A DNA stretch of 64,000 bases from Hyphomicrobiales bacterium (GCA_027483945.1 JAIXTM010000002.1:62001-126000); one strand, 5' to 3'; counted from the first letter of the stretch, positions 12,779 to 21,257 are shown. Translations and numbers: made by a program. The notes: generated from the sequence alone by a model not told the origin.

Positions 12779-13317
12779 CGTTTTGTCCTCGTGTTCGATC
12801 CGACCTTCCGAAGCTCTCGAGGAGACACGGGGCCGGCTTCTTTGCAGCCTCCGGCAGGAGAAACGCCCCGGGCTCATTCCCGTGGGGCCATGCCGGCCGG
12901 CGCGGGACTTGCGTCGCGCACCGAAGCGGGCTGACTACAGGCGGCGGGTCCGCCGGTCAAGCCGCGACGGGTGAAATTTGCCTCCAACCGCGCCGATCCG
13001 TTGACTTTTCGGCCGCCGCCGTGCTTCAAGCGCGCGCCAGGCCCATCCGGCCTTGCACGAAAGCGAGCACGCTCCAGCCATGGTCACCCCGACCACGTCC
13101 AAAACGAAACGGACGACGACCGCCCCGAAAGGGACGGCCGCGCGCTGACGTGTCCTCTTTCGCCCGGGCCTCTCCTCCGGCGGGGGGATGAGACGGGAGA
13201 CAGGGACGATTGCGGCGACAAGCCCAAGCCCGACCGGCCTCCCGGCACGACCCGGAGGAGATCACAAAAGACGGCCGACCGATCCCGAAGGCCGATCCGA
13301 ACAAGGAAGATTGAGTT
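12779..13317. other. Intergenic region between rplU and asd (539 bases)
   Basis: This divergent spacer carries the rplU leader and promoter on its left and the asd upstream region on its right. On the minus strand a hairpin at 12865-12888 (GCCCC-AC-GGG, loop, CCC-GGGGC) sits about 90 bases before the rplU start and may be a ribosomal-protein leader structure. A TTGACT near 13002 could serve asd, but I cannot find a convincing -10. I see no gene in 12970-13317. Confidence 0.5.
12932..12960 (-). promoter_or_regulatory. Predicted sigma-70-type promoter for rplU-rpmA
   Basis: On the minus strand CTTGACC (-35 TTGACC, plus-strand bases 12955-12960) and TAGTCA (-10, 12932-12937) are spaced by 17 bases. 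The leading C before TTGAC is typical of alphaproteobacterial housekeeping promoters. The spacer itself contains the palindrome GGCGGACCCGCC. The leader from here to rplU would be about 145 bases. Confidence 0.5.
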
Positions 13318-14352
13318 ATGGGCTACAAGGTCGCCGTCGTCGGTGCCACGGGCAATGTGGGCCGCGAAATGCTGAACATCCTGGCGGAGCGCGCCTTCCC
13401 CGCCGACGAGGTGGTGGCGCTCGCCTCCCGCCGCTCCATGGGCCAGGAGGTCTCCTACGGCGACGCCACGCTCAAGGTGAAGGCGCTCGACCAGTACGAT
13501 TTCTCCGATACCGACATCGCGCTCATGTCCGCCGGGGGCGACGCCTCCAAGGAATGGTCGCCGAAGATCGGCGCCCAGGGCTGCGTCGTCATCGATAATT
13601 CGTCCGCCTTCCGCTACGACAGCGACGTGCCGCTGATCGTTCCGGAGGTCAACCCGGACGCGATCGCCGGCTTCACCAAGAAGAACATCATCGCCAACCC
13701 GAACTGCTCCACCGCGCAGCTCGTCGTGGCGCTCAAGCCCCTGCACGACAAGGCGAAGATCCGCCGCGTCGTCGTCTCGACCTACCAGTCGGTCTCCGGC
13801 GCCGGCAAGGAAGGCATGGACGAGCTCGACCGCCAGACCAAGGCGCTCTACTCGCTGCAGGACGTGAAGGTGCAGAAGTTCTCCAAGCGCATCGCCTTCA
13901 ACCTGATCCCCCATATCGACGTGTTCATGGAGGACGGGTTCACGAAGGAAGAGTGGAAGATGGTGGCCGAGACCAAGAAGATGCTCGACCCCGCTATCAA
14001 GCTCACGGCGACCTGCGTTCGCGTGCCGGTCTTCATCGGCCATTCGGAATCGGTGAACATCGAGTTCGAGAACCCGATCAGCGCCGACGAAGCCCGCGCC
14101 ATCCTGCGCTCGGCCCCCGGCTGCGCCGTCATCGACAAGCGCGAGCCCGGCGGATACGCGACGCCGCACGAGGCCGCGGGCGAGGACCCGACCTACATCT
14201 CGCGGATCCGCGAGGACATTACCGTCGAGAACGGCCTCGCCATGTGGGTCGTCGCCGACAACCTGCGCAAGGGCGCGGCCCTCAACGCGATCCAGATCGC
14301 CGAGCTCTTGGTCAAGCGCGGCCTCATCACCGCCAAGAAGAAGGCGGCCTGA
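13318..14352 (+). CDS. asd: Aspartate-semialdehyde dehydrogenase
   Basis: Asd reduces aspartyl phosphate to aspartate semialdehyde, the branch point to lysine/diaminopimelate, threonine and methionine. The 344-residue protein has the NADP-binding GATGNVG at residues 9-15 and the active-site Cys130 in NPNCSTAQ. The Glu/Arg/His catalytic region lies in the C-terminal half. AAGGAAG lies just upstream of the ATG. It is transcribed alone, with a strong bidirectional terminator 40 bases downstream. Confidence 0.97.
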   Translation: MGYKVAVVGATGNVGREMLNILAERAFPADEVVALASRRSMGQEVSYGDATLKVKALDQYDFSDTDIALMSAGGDASKEWSPKIGAQGCVVIDNSSAFRYDSDVPLIVPEVNPDAIAGFTKKNIIANPNCSTAQLVVALKPLHDKAKIRRVVVSTYQSVSGAGKEGMDELDRQTKALYSLQDVKVQKFSKRIAFNLIPHIDVFMEDGFTKEEWKMVAETKKMLDPAIKLTATCVRVPVFIGHSESVNIEFENPISADEARAILRSAPGCAVIDKREPGGYATPHEAAGEDPTYISRIREDITVENGLAMWVVADNLRKGAALNAIQIAELLVKRGLITAKKKAA

Positions 14353-14394
14353 CGTTCGTCGTCATTGCGGGCGGAGCGAAGCAATCGATGAGGC

Positions 14395-14429
14395 GGCCCT
14401 TCCGCATCAGCGGAAGGGCCTTTTCATTT
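14395..14429. terminator. Bidirectional terminator between asd and the small membrane gene
   Basis: An 11-bp perfect stem, GGCCCTTCCGC at 14395-14405 and GCGGAAGGGCC at 14410-14420, with a 4-base ATCA loop. It is followed on the plus strand by TTTTCATTT. It overlaps the stop codon of the convergent membrane gene. The preceding GTCATTGCGGGCGGAGCG near 14361 resembles a dispersed alphaproteobacterial repeat. Confidence 0.85.
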
Positions 14430-14816
14430 CGGGCGCTTCAGCCTGAAAAGGTCCCACAACCTGTTCGACATCCGCGTCAGCGGTCCGGTTTCCACGAGCC
14501 GAAGCCCGGCCATCCAGATGTACAGGATCAGCGCGAGCGCGGCGACAAGCGGCCATGGCTTCACCATGGGTTCGCGACCTCCCCAGAGCGCGCCGAGATA
14601 CACATTCGCGACCAGCAATGCGTAGAAGGTCAGACCATCGGCAACGAGCAGACGCGCGCTGAACGGGTATCGCCCGCGATGGCTGAGCCAGGCTAGGCTG
14701 GCAATGGCGGCCGCGAACGTGGCGGGCAGTACGAACCGCTCTGCACTAGTGCCAATGGACACGATCGCGGCCACGACCAGTGCGCAGACGCCTGCGATCA
14801 TGCCCCACCGGCGCAT
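14424..14816 (-). CDS. Small integral membrane protein, unknown function
   Basis: A 130-residue protein with about four hydrophobic segments: residues ~5-22, 28-45, 56-77 and 87-105. Its start codon overlaps the stop of the carbonic anhydrase gene in TGATG, so translation is coupled. I recognise no family. The frame stays open far upstream, opposite the carbonic anhydrase, but that part is out-of-frame noise. Coupling to a carbonic anhydrase suggests a role in CO2/bicarbonate handling or simple co-transcription; neither is proven. Confidence 0.7.
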   Translation of the reverse strand: MRRWGMIAGVCALVVAAIVSIGTSAERFVLPATFAAAIASLAWLSHRGRYPFSARLLVADGLTFYALLVANVYLGALWGGREPMVKPWPLVAALALILYIWMAGLRLVETGPLTRMSNRLWDLFRLKRPK

Positions 14817-15490
14817 CAATCCGCCCTGAGATAGGACCGCCGCCCCGGCGCCGCGTCGGTCGCCAGCCGGAACTCGCCCGTTGCCGGGTCGCGCACCGAG
14901 AGCAGGCCCGTCGCCACGCCGAAATAGGCGCCGTGCAGCTCCAGCTTGCCCCGCTCCTCCAGGATCTGGACGCAGGGGAAGGTGCGCAGGTTCTCCAGAG
15001 AGGCCGAGATCGAGGCTTTCGCCATCCGCTCCACATAGTCCTCCAGCTGCTCGCCGGTCCGGGGCGCGCCCACCTGGGCAGCCGTCGGCTCCAGGAGCGA
15101 CATCCACCGGCCGATGAAGTCGCCCGGAGAGAGCGGCATCGTCGAGCCGTCGGCGAAGGCCTTCACGCCGCCGCAGCGCTCGTGGCCCAGCACCACGATG
15201 TGCTTCACCCGCAAGGCCTGGACGGCGAATTCTAGCGCCGCCGACGTGCCGTGATAGAGGCCGTTGGTCTCGAAGGGCGGAACGAGGTTCGCCACATTGC
15301 GCACAACGAACAATTCGCCCGGGCCGGCGTCGAAGATGACTTCGGGGGAAACCCGGCTGTCGCAGCAGCCGATCACCATGATTTCGGGGCTCTGGCCCAT
15401 CTCGGCCAGCTCCTCGAAGCGGGCCCGCTCGCGCGGCAGCCGTTCGCCCACGAAGGCGCGGTATCCGTCCATCAGCCGATCGGGAAACAT
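14816..15490 (-). CDS. Beta-class carbonic anhydrase
   Basis: It interconverts CO2 and bicarbonate in the cytoplasm. The 224-residue protein has the beta-class zinc site: Cys43-Asp44-Ser45-Arg46 and His103-x-x-Cys106 (GHERCGG). A GxYF segment lies near the C-terminus. It resembles the CynT/Can-type clade. It overlaps a small membrane gene. The SbtA bicarbonate transporter and its PII-like partner lie 3 kb away, so this part of the chromosome may handle inorganic carbon. Confidence 0.95.
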   Translation of the reverse strand: MFPDRLMDGYRAFVGERLPRERARFEELAEMGQSPEIMVIGCCDSRVSPEVIFDAGPGELFVVRNVANLVPPFETNGLYHGTSAALEFAVQALRVKHIVVLGHERCGGVKAFADGSTMPLSPGDFIGRWMSLLEPTAAQVGAPRTGEQLEDYVERMAKASISASLENLRTFPCVQILEERGKLELHGAYFGVATGLLSVRDPATGEFRLATDAAPGRRSYLRAD

Positions 15491-15765
15491 GGGCCCTCCT
15501 GCGCTGGCCGGTCCTGGGCGGTCGTTTAACCCTTAAGGCCTTGAGGTCAAGCATGCCATGACCGGCCCGCTTGCCTGGCGGGTTTCTGGGCAGATGCACA
15601 CGGCGCAGGCAGGCGCTTGACGCTGCGTCGCGGTTTGCGTCCACTCGCCATGCGGGCAACCGGTGCCGATCACGCGCGGCACGGGGCTTGCTCGGGGAAC
15701 GTTTCGGGCCGGCACGAGACCGGCAACGGCATCATACCATGTCTCTTCAGGGAGCCCGTCGAACC

Positions 15766-16794
15766 ATGCGTCTTCGTCTCACGTCCCTTATCCGGCCGGT
15801 CGCGGCCTCGCTCGCGCTCGCCGCGGGTCTGGTCCCCGCCTTCGCCCAGACCCCCGTCCGGCTGACGCTGGACTGGCGCTTCGAGGGCCCCGCCGCCTTG
15901 TTCACCGTCCCGCTGGAGAAGGGGTACTTCAAGGCCGAAGGCCTCGACGTCACCATCGACACCGGCAACGGCTCCCGCGAGGCGATCCCGCGCGTCGCCT
16001 CCGGAACCTACGAACTCGGCTTCGGCGACGTGAACTCGCTCGTGCGCTTCCGCGACGAGAATCCGGGCGTCGACGTCAAGGCCGTGATGATGATCTACGA
16101 CCGGCCGCCCTTCTCGATCGTCGGGCGCAAGTCGAAGGGCATCACCACCGACGTGAAGAGCCTGGAGGGCAAGAAATTCGGCGCGCCGGTCGCCGACGGC
16201 GCCTTCGCCCAATGGCCGATCTTCAAGGCGGTCAACAAGCTCGACGACAGCAAGATGAAGATGGAGAACGTGGGCTTCCCGGTCCGCGAGCCGATGCTCG
16301 CCTCGGGCGAGGTGGATGCCATCTTCGGCTTCTCCATGTCGTCCTTCATCAACCTGAAGTCGCGCGGAACGCCGGTGGACGACATCGTCGTACTGCTCAT
16401 GTCCGATTACGGGGTCGAGCTCTACGGCAACGTCATCATGGTCAACCCGAAATTCGCGGCAGAGAAGCCCGAAGCGGTGAAGGGCTTCATCCGCGCGCTC
16501 ATCAAGGGCGCCCGCGACGTGGTGAAGGACCCGGCGAGTTCCGTCGATTCCGTGCTCAAGCGCAACGACGTCGCCAAGAAGGACGTGGAGCTGGAGCGCC
16601 TGCAGATGGTCCTGCGCGACAACGTCCTGACGCCCTACGTCAAGGCCAACGGCTATGGCGGTATCGAGAAGGCCCGCTTCGACCGCTCGCTGGACCAGAT
16701 CGGCCTGACCTTCACCTACAAGGCCAAGCCGAAGACGGAGGACATCTTCACCGAGGCCTTCCTGCCGGCGCCCGCCGAGCGGAAGATCGACTGA
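15766..16794 (+). CDS. ABC transporter substrate-binding protein, THI5/NMT1-like (SsuA/ThiY family)
   Basis: A 342-residue periplasmic binding protein with a Sec signal peptide (hydrophobic to about residue 23, ending PAFAQ). It is followed by LTLDWRFEGPAALFTVPLEKGYF and later ASGTYELGFGD, both typical of the NMT1/THI5-like group that binds pyrimidines, sulfonates, nitrate or flavins. ATG 15766 is chosen over an ATG at 15739 because AGGGAG precedes it and the signal peptide then has a normal length. It is followed by its ATPase and permease. The ligand cannot be assigned, and I see no TPP riboswitch upstream. Confidence 0.88.
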   Translation: MRLRLTSLIRPVAASLALAAGLVPAFAQTPVRLTLDWRFEGPAALFTVPLEKGYFKAEGLDVTIDTGNGSREAIPRVASGTYELGFGDVNSLVRFRDENPGVDVKAVMMIYDRPPFSIVGRKSKGITTDVKSLEGKKFGAPVADGAFAQWPIFKAVNKLDDSKMKMENVGFPVREPMLASGEVDAIFGFSMSSFINLKSRGTPVDDIVVLLMSDYGVELYGNVIMVNPKFAAEKPEAVKGFIRALIKGARDVVKDPASSVDSVLKRNDVAKKDVELERLQMVLRDNVLTPYVKANGYGGIEKARFDRSLDQIGLTFTYKAKPKTEDIFTEAFLPAPAERKID

Positions 16795-16867
16795 CCATTC
16801 CGTCTCAAGGTTCGGCCGGCCGCCTGTTCCGGCGGCCGGCCCCTGTCCTCCCGCCTCGGAGCCTCTC

Positions 16868-17656
16868 GTGCCCGCCTTCGTCGACATCCATGCGGTGACC
16901 CATGTCTATGGCGGTATCGAGGGCCTGCCCGCGGTCGAGGACCTCACCGTGCGCGTCCAGGAGGGCGAATTCGCCGCTGTTGTCGGCCCGTCGGGCTGCG
17001 GCAAGTCCACCCTCATGAAGCTCGCCACGGGTCTGCAATTCCCGAAGGCCGGAACCGTCATCGTCGACGGCCAACAGGTCTCCAAGCCGGTGCGCATGGC
17101 CGGCATGGCCTTCCAGAACCCGACGCTCCTGCCCTGGCGCACGACCCTGGACAACATCCTGCTGCCGCTGGAGATCGTGGAGCCGCACCGCTCGCGCCTG
17201 CGCCGCCACAAGGCCGACTATGTGGAGAAGGCCCAGAACCTTCTCGCTCAGGTCGGGCTGAGGGGCATGGGCGACAAGTTCCCGTGGCAATTGTCCGGCG
17301 GCATGCAGCAGCGCGCCTCGCTCTGCCGCGCACTCATCCACGAGCCCAAACTCCTGATGCTGGACGAGCCCTTCGGCGCGCTCGACGCCTTCACCCGGGA
17401 GGAATTGTGGTGCGTGATCCGCGACCTGCATGCGGCGCAGAAGGTCACGGTCATCCTCGTCACCCACGACCTGCGGGAAGCGGTGTTCCTGGCCGACAGG
17501 ATCGTCTGCATGAGCGCGCGGCCCGGCCGCGTCATCGCCGAGCGGGTCGTCGACCTGCCGCGCCCGCGCGACCTGGAAATCACCTATTCGGCGGCCTTCG
17601 TCGACATCGTCCATGAGTTGCGCGGGCATATCGCCCATGCGCGCCAGGCCGCCTGA
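16868..17656 (+). CDS. ABC transporter ATP-binding protein (SsuB/TauB type)
   Basis: The 262-residue cytoplasmic ATPase has Walker A GPSGCGKST at residues 40-48, the Q-loop FQNPTLLPW near 82-90, signature LSGGMQQR at 142-149, Walker B LLMLDEP at 162-168 and switch His in VTHDLREA. It starts with GTG 16868, and GGAG lies six bases upstream. It powers the importer made with the adjacent binding protein and permease. The family transports nitrate, sulfonates, taurine or pyrimidines. Confidence 0.93.
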   Translation: MPAFVDIHAVTHVYGGIEGLPAVEDLTVRVQEGEFAAVVGPSGCGKSTLMKLATGLQFPKAGTVIVDGQQVSKPVRMAGMAFQNPTLLPWRTTLDNILLPLEIVEPHRSRLRRHKADYVEKAQNLLAQVGLRGMGDKFPWQLSGGMQQRASLCRALIHEPKLLMLDEPFGALDAFTREELWCVIRDLHAAQKVTVILVTHDLREAVFLADRIVCMSARPGRVIAERVVDLPRPRDLEITYSAAFVDIVHELRGHIAHARQAA

Positions 17657-17667
17657 GGAAAAGACCG

Positions 17668-18495
17668 ATGTCCGCCGTTCCGCCCCCGGAATTCGTCGCC
17701 CCGCCCGCGATCTCCGCCGCAACCCGGCGGCGCAACCGACAGCTGGCGCTGGCTCCCTGGGTCTTCACCCTCGGCTTCTTCCTGGTCTGGGAGGCGGCCT
17801 GCCGCCTGCTGAAGGTGCCGTCCTACTTCCTGCCGACGCCGCTGGTCATCGCGGACGCGACCGTCCAGTACTGGTGGCAGCTCGCCTTCCATTCCTTCCA
17901 CACGCTCTGGATGACGCTGGCGGGCTTTGCCCTGGCGGTGGTGTTCGGCATCGTACTCGGCCTGGCGCTCGGGGCCTCGCGGCTGGTCCGCGCCGGCTCC
18001 TATCCGCTCCTCGTCGGCTTCAACGCGATCCCCAAGGTCGCGGTCGTGCCGATCCTCATCCTGTGGTTCGGCGTCGGCTGGGTGCCGCCGGTCCTTACCG
18101 CCTTCCTGATCTCGTTCTTCCCCATCGTGGTGAACGTGGCGACGGGCCTCTCCACGATCGAGCCGGAGATCGAGGACGTGATGCGCGCGCTTGGGGCCTC
18201 CAAGCGCGACATCATGGTCAAGATCGGCATCCCGCGCTCGCTGCCCTACCTGTTCGGCTCGCTGAAGGTCGCCATCACGCTCGCCTATGTCGGCTCGGTG
18301 ATCGCGGAGTCGAACGCCTCGCGCAACGGCATCGGCAACCTGATCTCCCGCGCCTCGGCCGACTTCAACGTGCCGCTCGTCTTCGCCGCGCTCATCGCAC
18401 TCGCGGTGCTCGGCGTCGTGATCTACGTGCTGACCGAGATGCTGGAGAACCGCATGACCGGCTGGGCCCAGCGTTCCCAGATGGCCGCCGGTTGA
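17668..18495 (+). CDS. ABC transporter permease (SsuC/TauC type)
   Basis: A 275-residue inner-membrane permease with about six hydrophobic segments. The cytoplasmic coupling (EAA) loop is recognisable as EDVMRALGASKRDIMVKIGIP, described here as the motif near residues 170-190. The ATG at 17668 follows GAGGAAAAG and lies 11 bases after the ATPase stop. With the two upstream genes it forms a complete importer. The 3' end faces the PII-like gene with a 14-base gap. Confidence 0.93.
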   Translation: MSAVPPPEFVAPPAISAATRRRNRQLALAPWVFTLGFFLVWEAACRLLKVPSYFLPTPLVIADATVQYWWQLAFHSFHTLWMTLAGFALAVVFGIVLGLALGASRLVRAGSYPLLVGFNAIPKVAVVPILILWFGVGWVPPVLTAFLISFFPIVVNVATGLSTIEPEIEDVMRALGASKRDIMVKIGIPRSLPYLFGSLKVAITLAYVGSVIAESNASRNGIGNLISRASADFNVPLVFAALIALAVLGVVIYVLTEMLENRMTGWAQRSQMAAG

Positions 18496-18509
18496 AGCCG
18501 GCGCGCCGG

Positions 18510-18824
18510 TCAGAAATGATCGGCGCGGATGACCTGCACGTCGGACATCGTCACGACGCCGATCTGCCGCGCCAGGAGCTTGTGCACGCCTGCGATCACC
18601 GCGTCGGCGCGGGCCGCGTCGACGATGCAGATGACGATCACCATGCGGCCCGCATCGCCGGCAAGGCCCTCCCGGCTCCAGGCTCCGGACAGGCCACGCC
18701 CGGCGAGGGCCGACACGATCGTGTAGCCGGTGACGCCTGCTTTATCGAGCGCGTCGGTGAGCCGGTGGAGAGCGGGCGCCTCCATCACGATCTCCACCCG
18801 CTTCTTGGGATGCATGTCCACCAT
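18510..18824 (-). CDS. PII-like signalling protein, SbtB-type partner of SbtA
   Basis: A 104-residue ferredoxin-like-fold protein. KRVEIVMEAPALHRLTDALD, GVTGYTIVSALAGRG and the C-terminal ARQIGVVTMSDVQV fit the PII-like family, which includes cyanobacterial SbtB. It lacks the YRGAEY uridylylation loop seen in the GlnK of this window. It starts 11 bases after the sbtA stop on the same strand, the classical sbtA-sbtB order. SbtB trimers bind adenyl nucleotides and gate bicarbonate uptake through SbtA; the same role is inferred here. An alternative start lies three codons in. Confidence 0.75.
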   Translation of the reverse strand: MVDMHPKKRVEIVMEAPALHRLTDALDKAGVTGYTIVSALAGRGLSGAWSREGLAGDAGRMVIVICIVDAARADAVIAGVHKLLARQIGVVTMSDVQVIRADHF

Positions 18825-18835
18825 GGAAGTCGGCC

Positions 18836-19825
18836 CTATCGGACGGCGAAGCCGGCAAGCGCCTGATAAAGCGGGATGCCGATCGCCAGGTTGAACGGGA
18901 AGGTGATGCCGAGCGAGAGCGTGAGATAGATCGACGGACGCGCCTCGGGAAGGGCGATACGCATGGCGGCAGGCACCGCGATGTAGGAAGCAGAGGCCGC
19001 GAGCGTGACGAAGATCGCCGCGCCGCCCGCCGACAGGCCGGTCAGCGGCACCAGCGCGGCGGCGAGCAGCGCCCCCAGGATCGGCATCGCGATTCCGAAG
19101 CCGAGCGTCGCCGCCGAAAGGTCCTTCCAGCCCGCACGCATACCGCGCCCGGCCACCAGCCCCATATCGAGCAGGAAGAGGCAGAGCACGCCGCGGAACA
19201 GGTCGACCAGGAACGGCGCCACCGGCTCCAGGCCCTTGGGGCCGGTGATCCAGCCGATGGCGAAGGAGCCCAGCAGCATCACCACCGAGCCGTTGAGCCC
19301 GATCTCGCGCAGGAGCGGGCCGATCGGCTCGCGGGTGTCGGCGGCCGAGGGCGCGTGGCGGCGGGCCAGCACGAGCGCGGAGAGGATCGCCGGCGTCTCC
19401 ATGACCGCGGCCACCGCGACCAGGTGCCCCTCGAAGGGCAGGCCCTGGCCGCGCAGCGCCTCGGTCGCGGCCACGAAGGTGACGATCGAGATCGAGCCGT
19501 AATGCGCCGCGACGGCAGCCGCATCGACGGCCGGTAGGCGAGAGATGGCGCGCAGGAGGTAGAAACCGACAACCGGGATCGCGAAGGAGAGGGCGATGCC
19601 CGCGGCAGCCGTCCGGACCATCTGCGCCGTCAGGCCCGTCTTGGCGACTTCGACGCCGCCTTTGAACCCGATCGACATCATGAGGTAGAGCGCCAGCGTC
19701 TTGGCGATCGCCTCGGGAATGGAGAGGTCGGAACGGGCGAGCGCCGCCCCGACGCCCAGCACGAAGAAGAGCACGACCGGCGACAGGATATTCTGCATCG
19801 CCAGGTCGAAGAAGCCGGATGTCAT
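18836..19825 (-). CDS. SbtA-type sodium-dependent bicarbonate transporter family permease
   Basis: The 329-residue protein is almost wholly hydrophobic, with about ten membrane segments in two inverted halves. It matches the SbtA family (formerly DUF897) through LALYLMMSIGFKGGVEV near residues 45-61, AAHYGSISIVTFVAATE near 105-121 and the second-half ASASYIAVPAAMRIALPEA. In cyanobacteria SbtA is a high-affinity Na+/bicarbonate symporter. It heads an operon with the PII-like partner, and a beta-carbonic anhydrase is nearby. The start ATG follows GGGGGAATATCGGGG. A -10-like TATTAT lies about 115 bases upstream. Confidence 0.88.
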   Translation of the reverse strand: MTSGFFDLAMQNILSPVVLFFVLGVGAALARSDLSIPEAIAKTLALYLMMSIGFKGGVEVAKTGLTAQMVRTAAAGIALSFAIPVVGFYLLRAISRLPAVDAAAVAAHYGSISIVTFVAATEALRGQGLPFEGHLVAVAAVMETPAILSALVLARRHAPSAADTREPIGPLLREIGLNGSVVMLLGSFAIGWITGPKGLEPVAPFLVDLFRGVLCLFLLDMGLVAGRGMRAGWKDLSAATLGFGIAMPILGALLAAALVPLTGLSAGGAAIFVTLAASASYIAVPAAMRIALPEARPSIYLTLSLGITFPFNLAIGIPLYQALAGFAVR

Positions 19826-20174
19826 CCCCGATATTCCCCCCGTTTGCCGGACGCGGCGCCCGGCCGCGCGCTCCTAGAGGCGGGCCGGGGTGAGAGGCAA
19901 GGCGACCGAATGCCGTCTCGACTTTCCGCCGCCCCCGCTGATAATACTTCCCATCCTCATTTCACATCCCGCTCCCGCCTTTTGACATGCTCCGACATGG
20001 ACGCGCGGGCATATCCTTGCGCCAAGCGGCGGGCGGACGGGGTAGCTCGGCGCAGCCGGGGCGCTGACGGGCACCGGCCGCGGCGGCTGCGCCCTCCGCT
20101 CCGTTCGGGGGGAGTGGGAGGAAGGTCGCAGCGCCGCGGCCGATCTTGGCGGCGGAAGAAGAAGGCGCGGCGGC
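19826..20174. other. Intergenic region between sbtA and terC (349 bases)
   Basis: This holds the sbtA leader and the terC 3' end. On the minus strand a TATTAT (plus-strand ATAATA at 19941-19946) could be an sbtA -10 box, but no good -35 lies 16-18 bases upstream. The rest is GC-rich, with several short GCCGC/GCGGC palindromes around 20070-20150. No credible gene is visible. Confidence 0.4.
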
Positions 20175-20184
20175 TCAGGCCGCC
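20160..20184 (-). terminator. Possible terminator at the terC stop
   Basis: On the minus strand GGCGGC and GCCGCC form a 6-bp stem (20169-20184) around a CTGA loop that contains the stop codon. It is followed by GCGCCTTCTTCTTCC. The stem is short and the tail is only pyrimidine-rich, so this is a weak call. Confidence 0.35.
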
Positions 20185-21158
20185 TTCGCGTCTCCGCGGG
20201 TCCGCCAGAGGCTGTAGATGACGCCGGCGCCGATCAGCGCGAAGGTGACGCCCAGCGAGATCGACGGCGGGACCTTGGCGATGCCGAGCATGTCGGCCAC
20301 CACGATCTTGCTGCCGATGAAGATGAGCACGGCTGCAAGCGCATACTTCAGGTAGGCGAAGCGGTCGATCATCGCCGCCAGCGCGAAATAGAGCGCGCGC
20401 AGGCCCAGGATGGCGAAGATGTTCGAGGTGAAGACGATGTAGGTGTCGGTGGTGATCGCGAAGATCGCCGGCACCGAGTCCACCGCGAAGATGATGTCCG
20501 CCACGTTGACGAGGACCAGCACCAGGAAGAGCGGCGTCACGAAGGTCGCGACGCGGCCGGTCTTCGGGTCGGTCTCGCGGACCGTGAAGGCCTGACCCCG
20601 CAGGCCGTCCGTGACCTTGAGATGCTTGCGCATGAAGCGCAGCAGCGGGTTGGTGGCGATGTCGTATTCCTTGTCCGCGGCCCAGATCATCTTCACGCCG
20701 GTGATGATGAGGAAGGCGGCGAACACGTAGAGGATCCAGTCGAAGCGGGCGACGAGCGCTGCGCCGGCGCCGATCATGAGGCCGCGCAGCACGATCACCG
20801 CGAGGATGCCCCAGAACAGCACGCGGTATTGATAGGCCCGCGGAATGCCGAAATACGAGAAGATCATCGCGATCACGAAGACGTTGTCCATGGACAGCGA
20901 CTTCTCGATCACGAAGCCGGTGAGGTACTCGACACCGGCCTGGCGGCCGAGCTCGATCCACACCCAGGCGCCGAACACGAGCGCCATGGCGATATAGAAC
21001 GCCGACAGCGCCAGGCTCTTGCCGACGCCGATTTCCTTGGATTGGTCGCGGTTGAGGATGCCGAGGTCGAAGGCGAGAAGAACGACGACGGCGGTCATGA
21101 ACGCCGCCCACATCCAGAGCGGCTTGCCGACGATGTCGGCAGCGAGAAAGTCCATCAT
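20175..21158 (-). CDS. TerC family membrane protein (Alx-like)
   Basis: A 327-residue integral membrane protein with about nine hydrophobic segments. It has the paired acidic motifs of TerC proteins: EKSLSMDNVFVIAMIF near residues 84-99 and NVADIIFAVDSVPAIFAITTD near 216-236 (abridged). Alx and MntE-like TerC members export Mn2+ or protect against metal and pH stress, and tellurite resistance is the historical label. The function here is probably metal efflux. It starts with two tandem ATGs at 21158 and 21155. A well-formed promoter and a folded leader precede it. Confidence 0.92.
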   Translation of the reverse strand: MMDFLAADIVGKPLWMWAAFMTAVVVLLAFDLGILNRDQSKEIGVGKSLALSAFYIAMALVFGAWVWIELGRQAGVEYLTGFVIEKSLSMDNVFVIAMIFSYFGIPRAYQYRVLFWGILAVIVLRGLMIGAGAALVARFDWILYVFAAFLIITGVKMIWAADKEYDIATNPLLRFMRKHLKVTDGLRGQAFTVRETDPKTGRVATFVTPLFLVLVLVNVADIIFAVDSVPAIFAITTDTYIVFTSNIFAILGLRALYFALAAMIDRFAYLKYALAAVLIFIGSKIVVADMLGIAKVPPSISLGVTFALIGAGVIYSLWRTRGDAKAA

Positions 21159-21159
21159 G

Positions 21160-21251
21160 GGACCGGGCCTTGTCTGTTTCGGGTTGCAACAGACGGCTCC
21201 GACATCACGGGAGCTTTCGGTCTCCCGCCAGAGGGGCCCGGTCGCCGTCGG
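21160..21251 (-). promoter_or_regulatory. Structured 5' leader of terC, candidate regulatory RNA
   Basis: The leader holds two hairpins on the minus strand: CGGGAG..CTCCCG at 21208-21227 and GTCTGTT..AACAGAC at 21172-21194. A long-range stem, CCGGGCC (21235-21241) with GGCCCGG (21163-21169), would enclose both and lies only four bases from the start codon, covering the AAGG binding site. A competing pairing exists: GACGGC (21244-21249) with GCCGTC (21192-21197). Many TerC/Alx genes are governed by yybP-ykoY manganese riboswitches. I do not see the GGGGAGUA block of that class, so the type is unknown. Confidence 0.5.
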
Positions 21252-21257
21252 TGCGGG

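Noticed and set aside
15491-15765. A second TPP riboswitch upstream of the THI5/NMT1-like ABC importer
   Set aside because: I found no CTGAGA or ACCTGATC blocks here, so HMP or thiamin transport cannot be supported.
21160-21251. A yybP-ykoY manganese riboswitch in the terC leader
   Set aside because: The GGGGAGUA element of that class is absent. Only a loose GGCGGGAGACCG resembles its 3' part, so I call it an unclassified leader.
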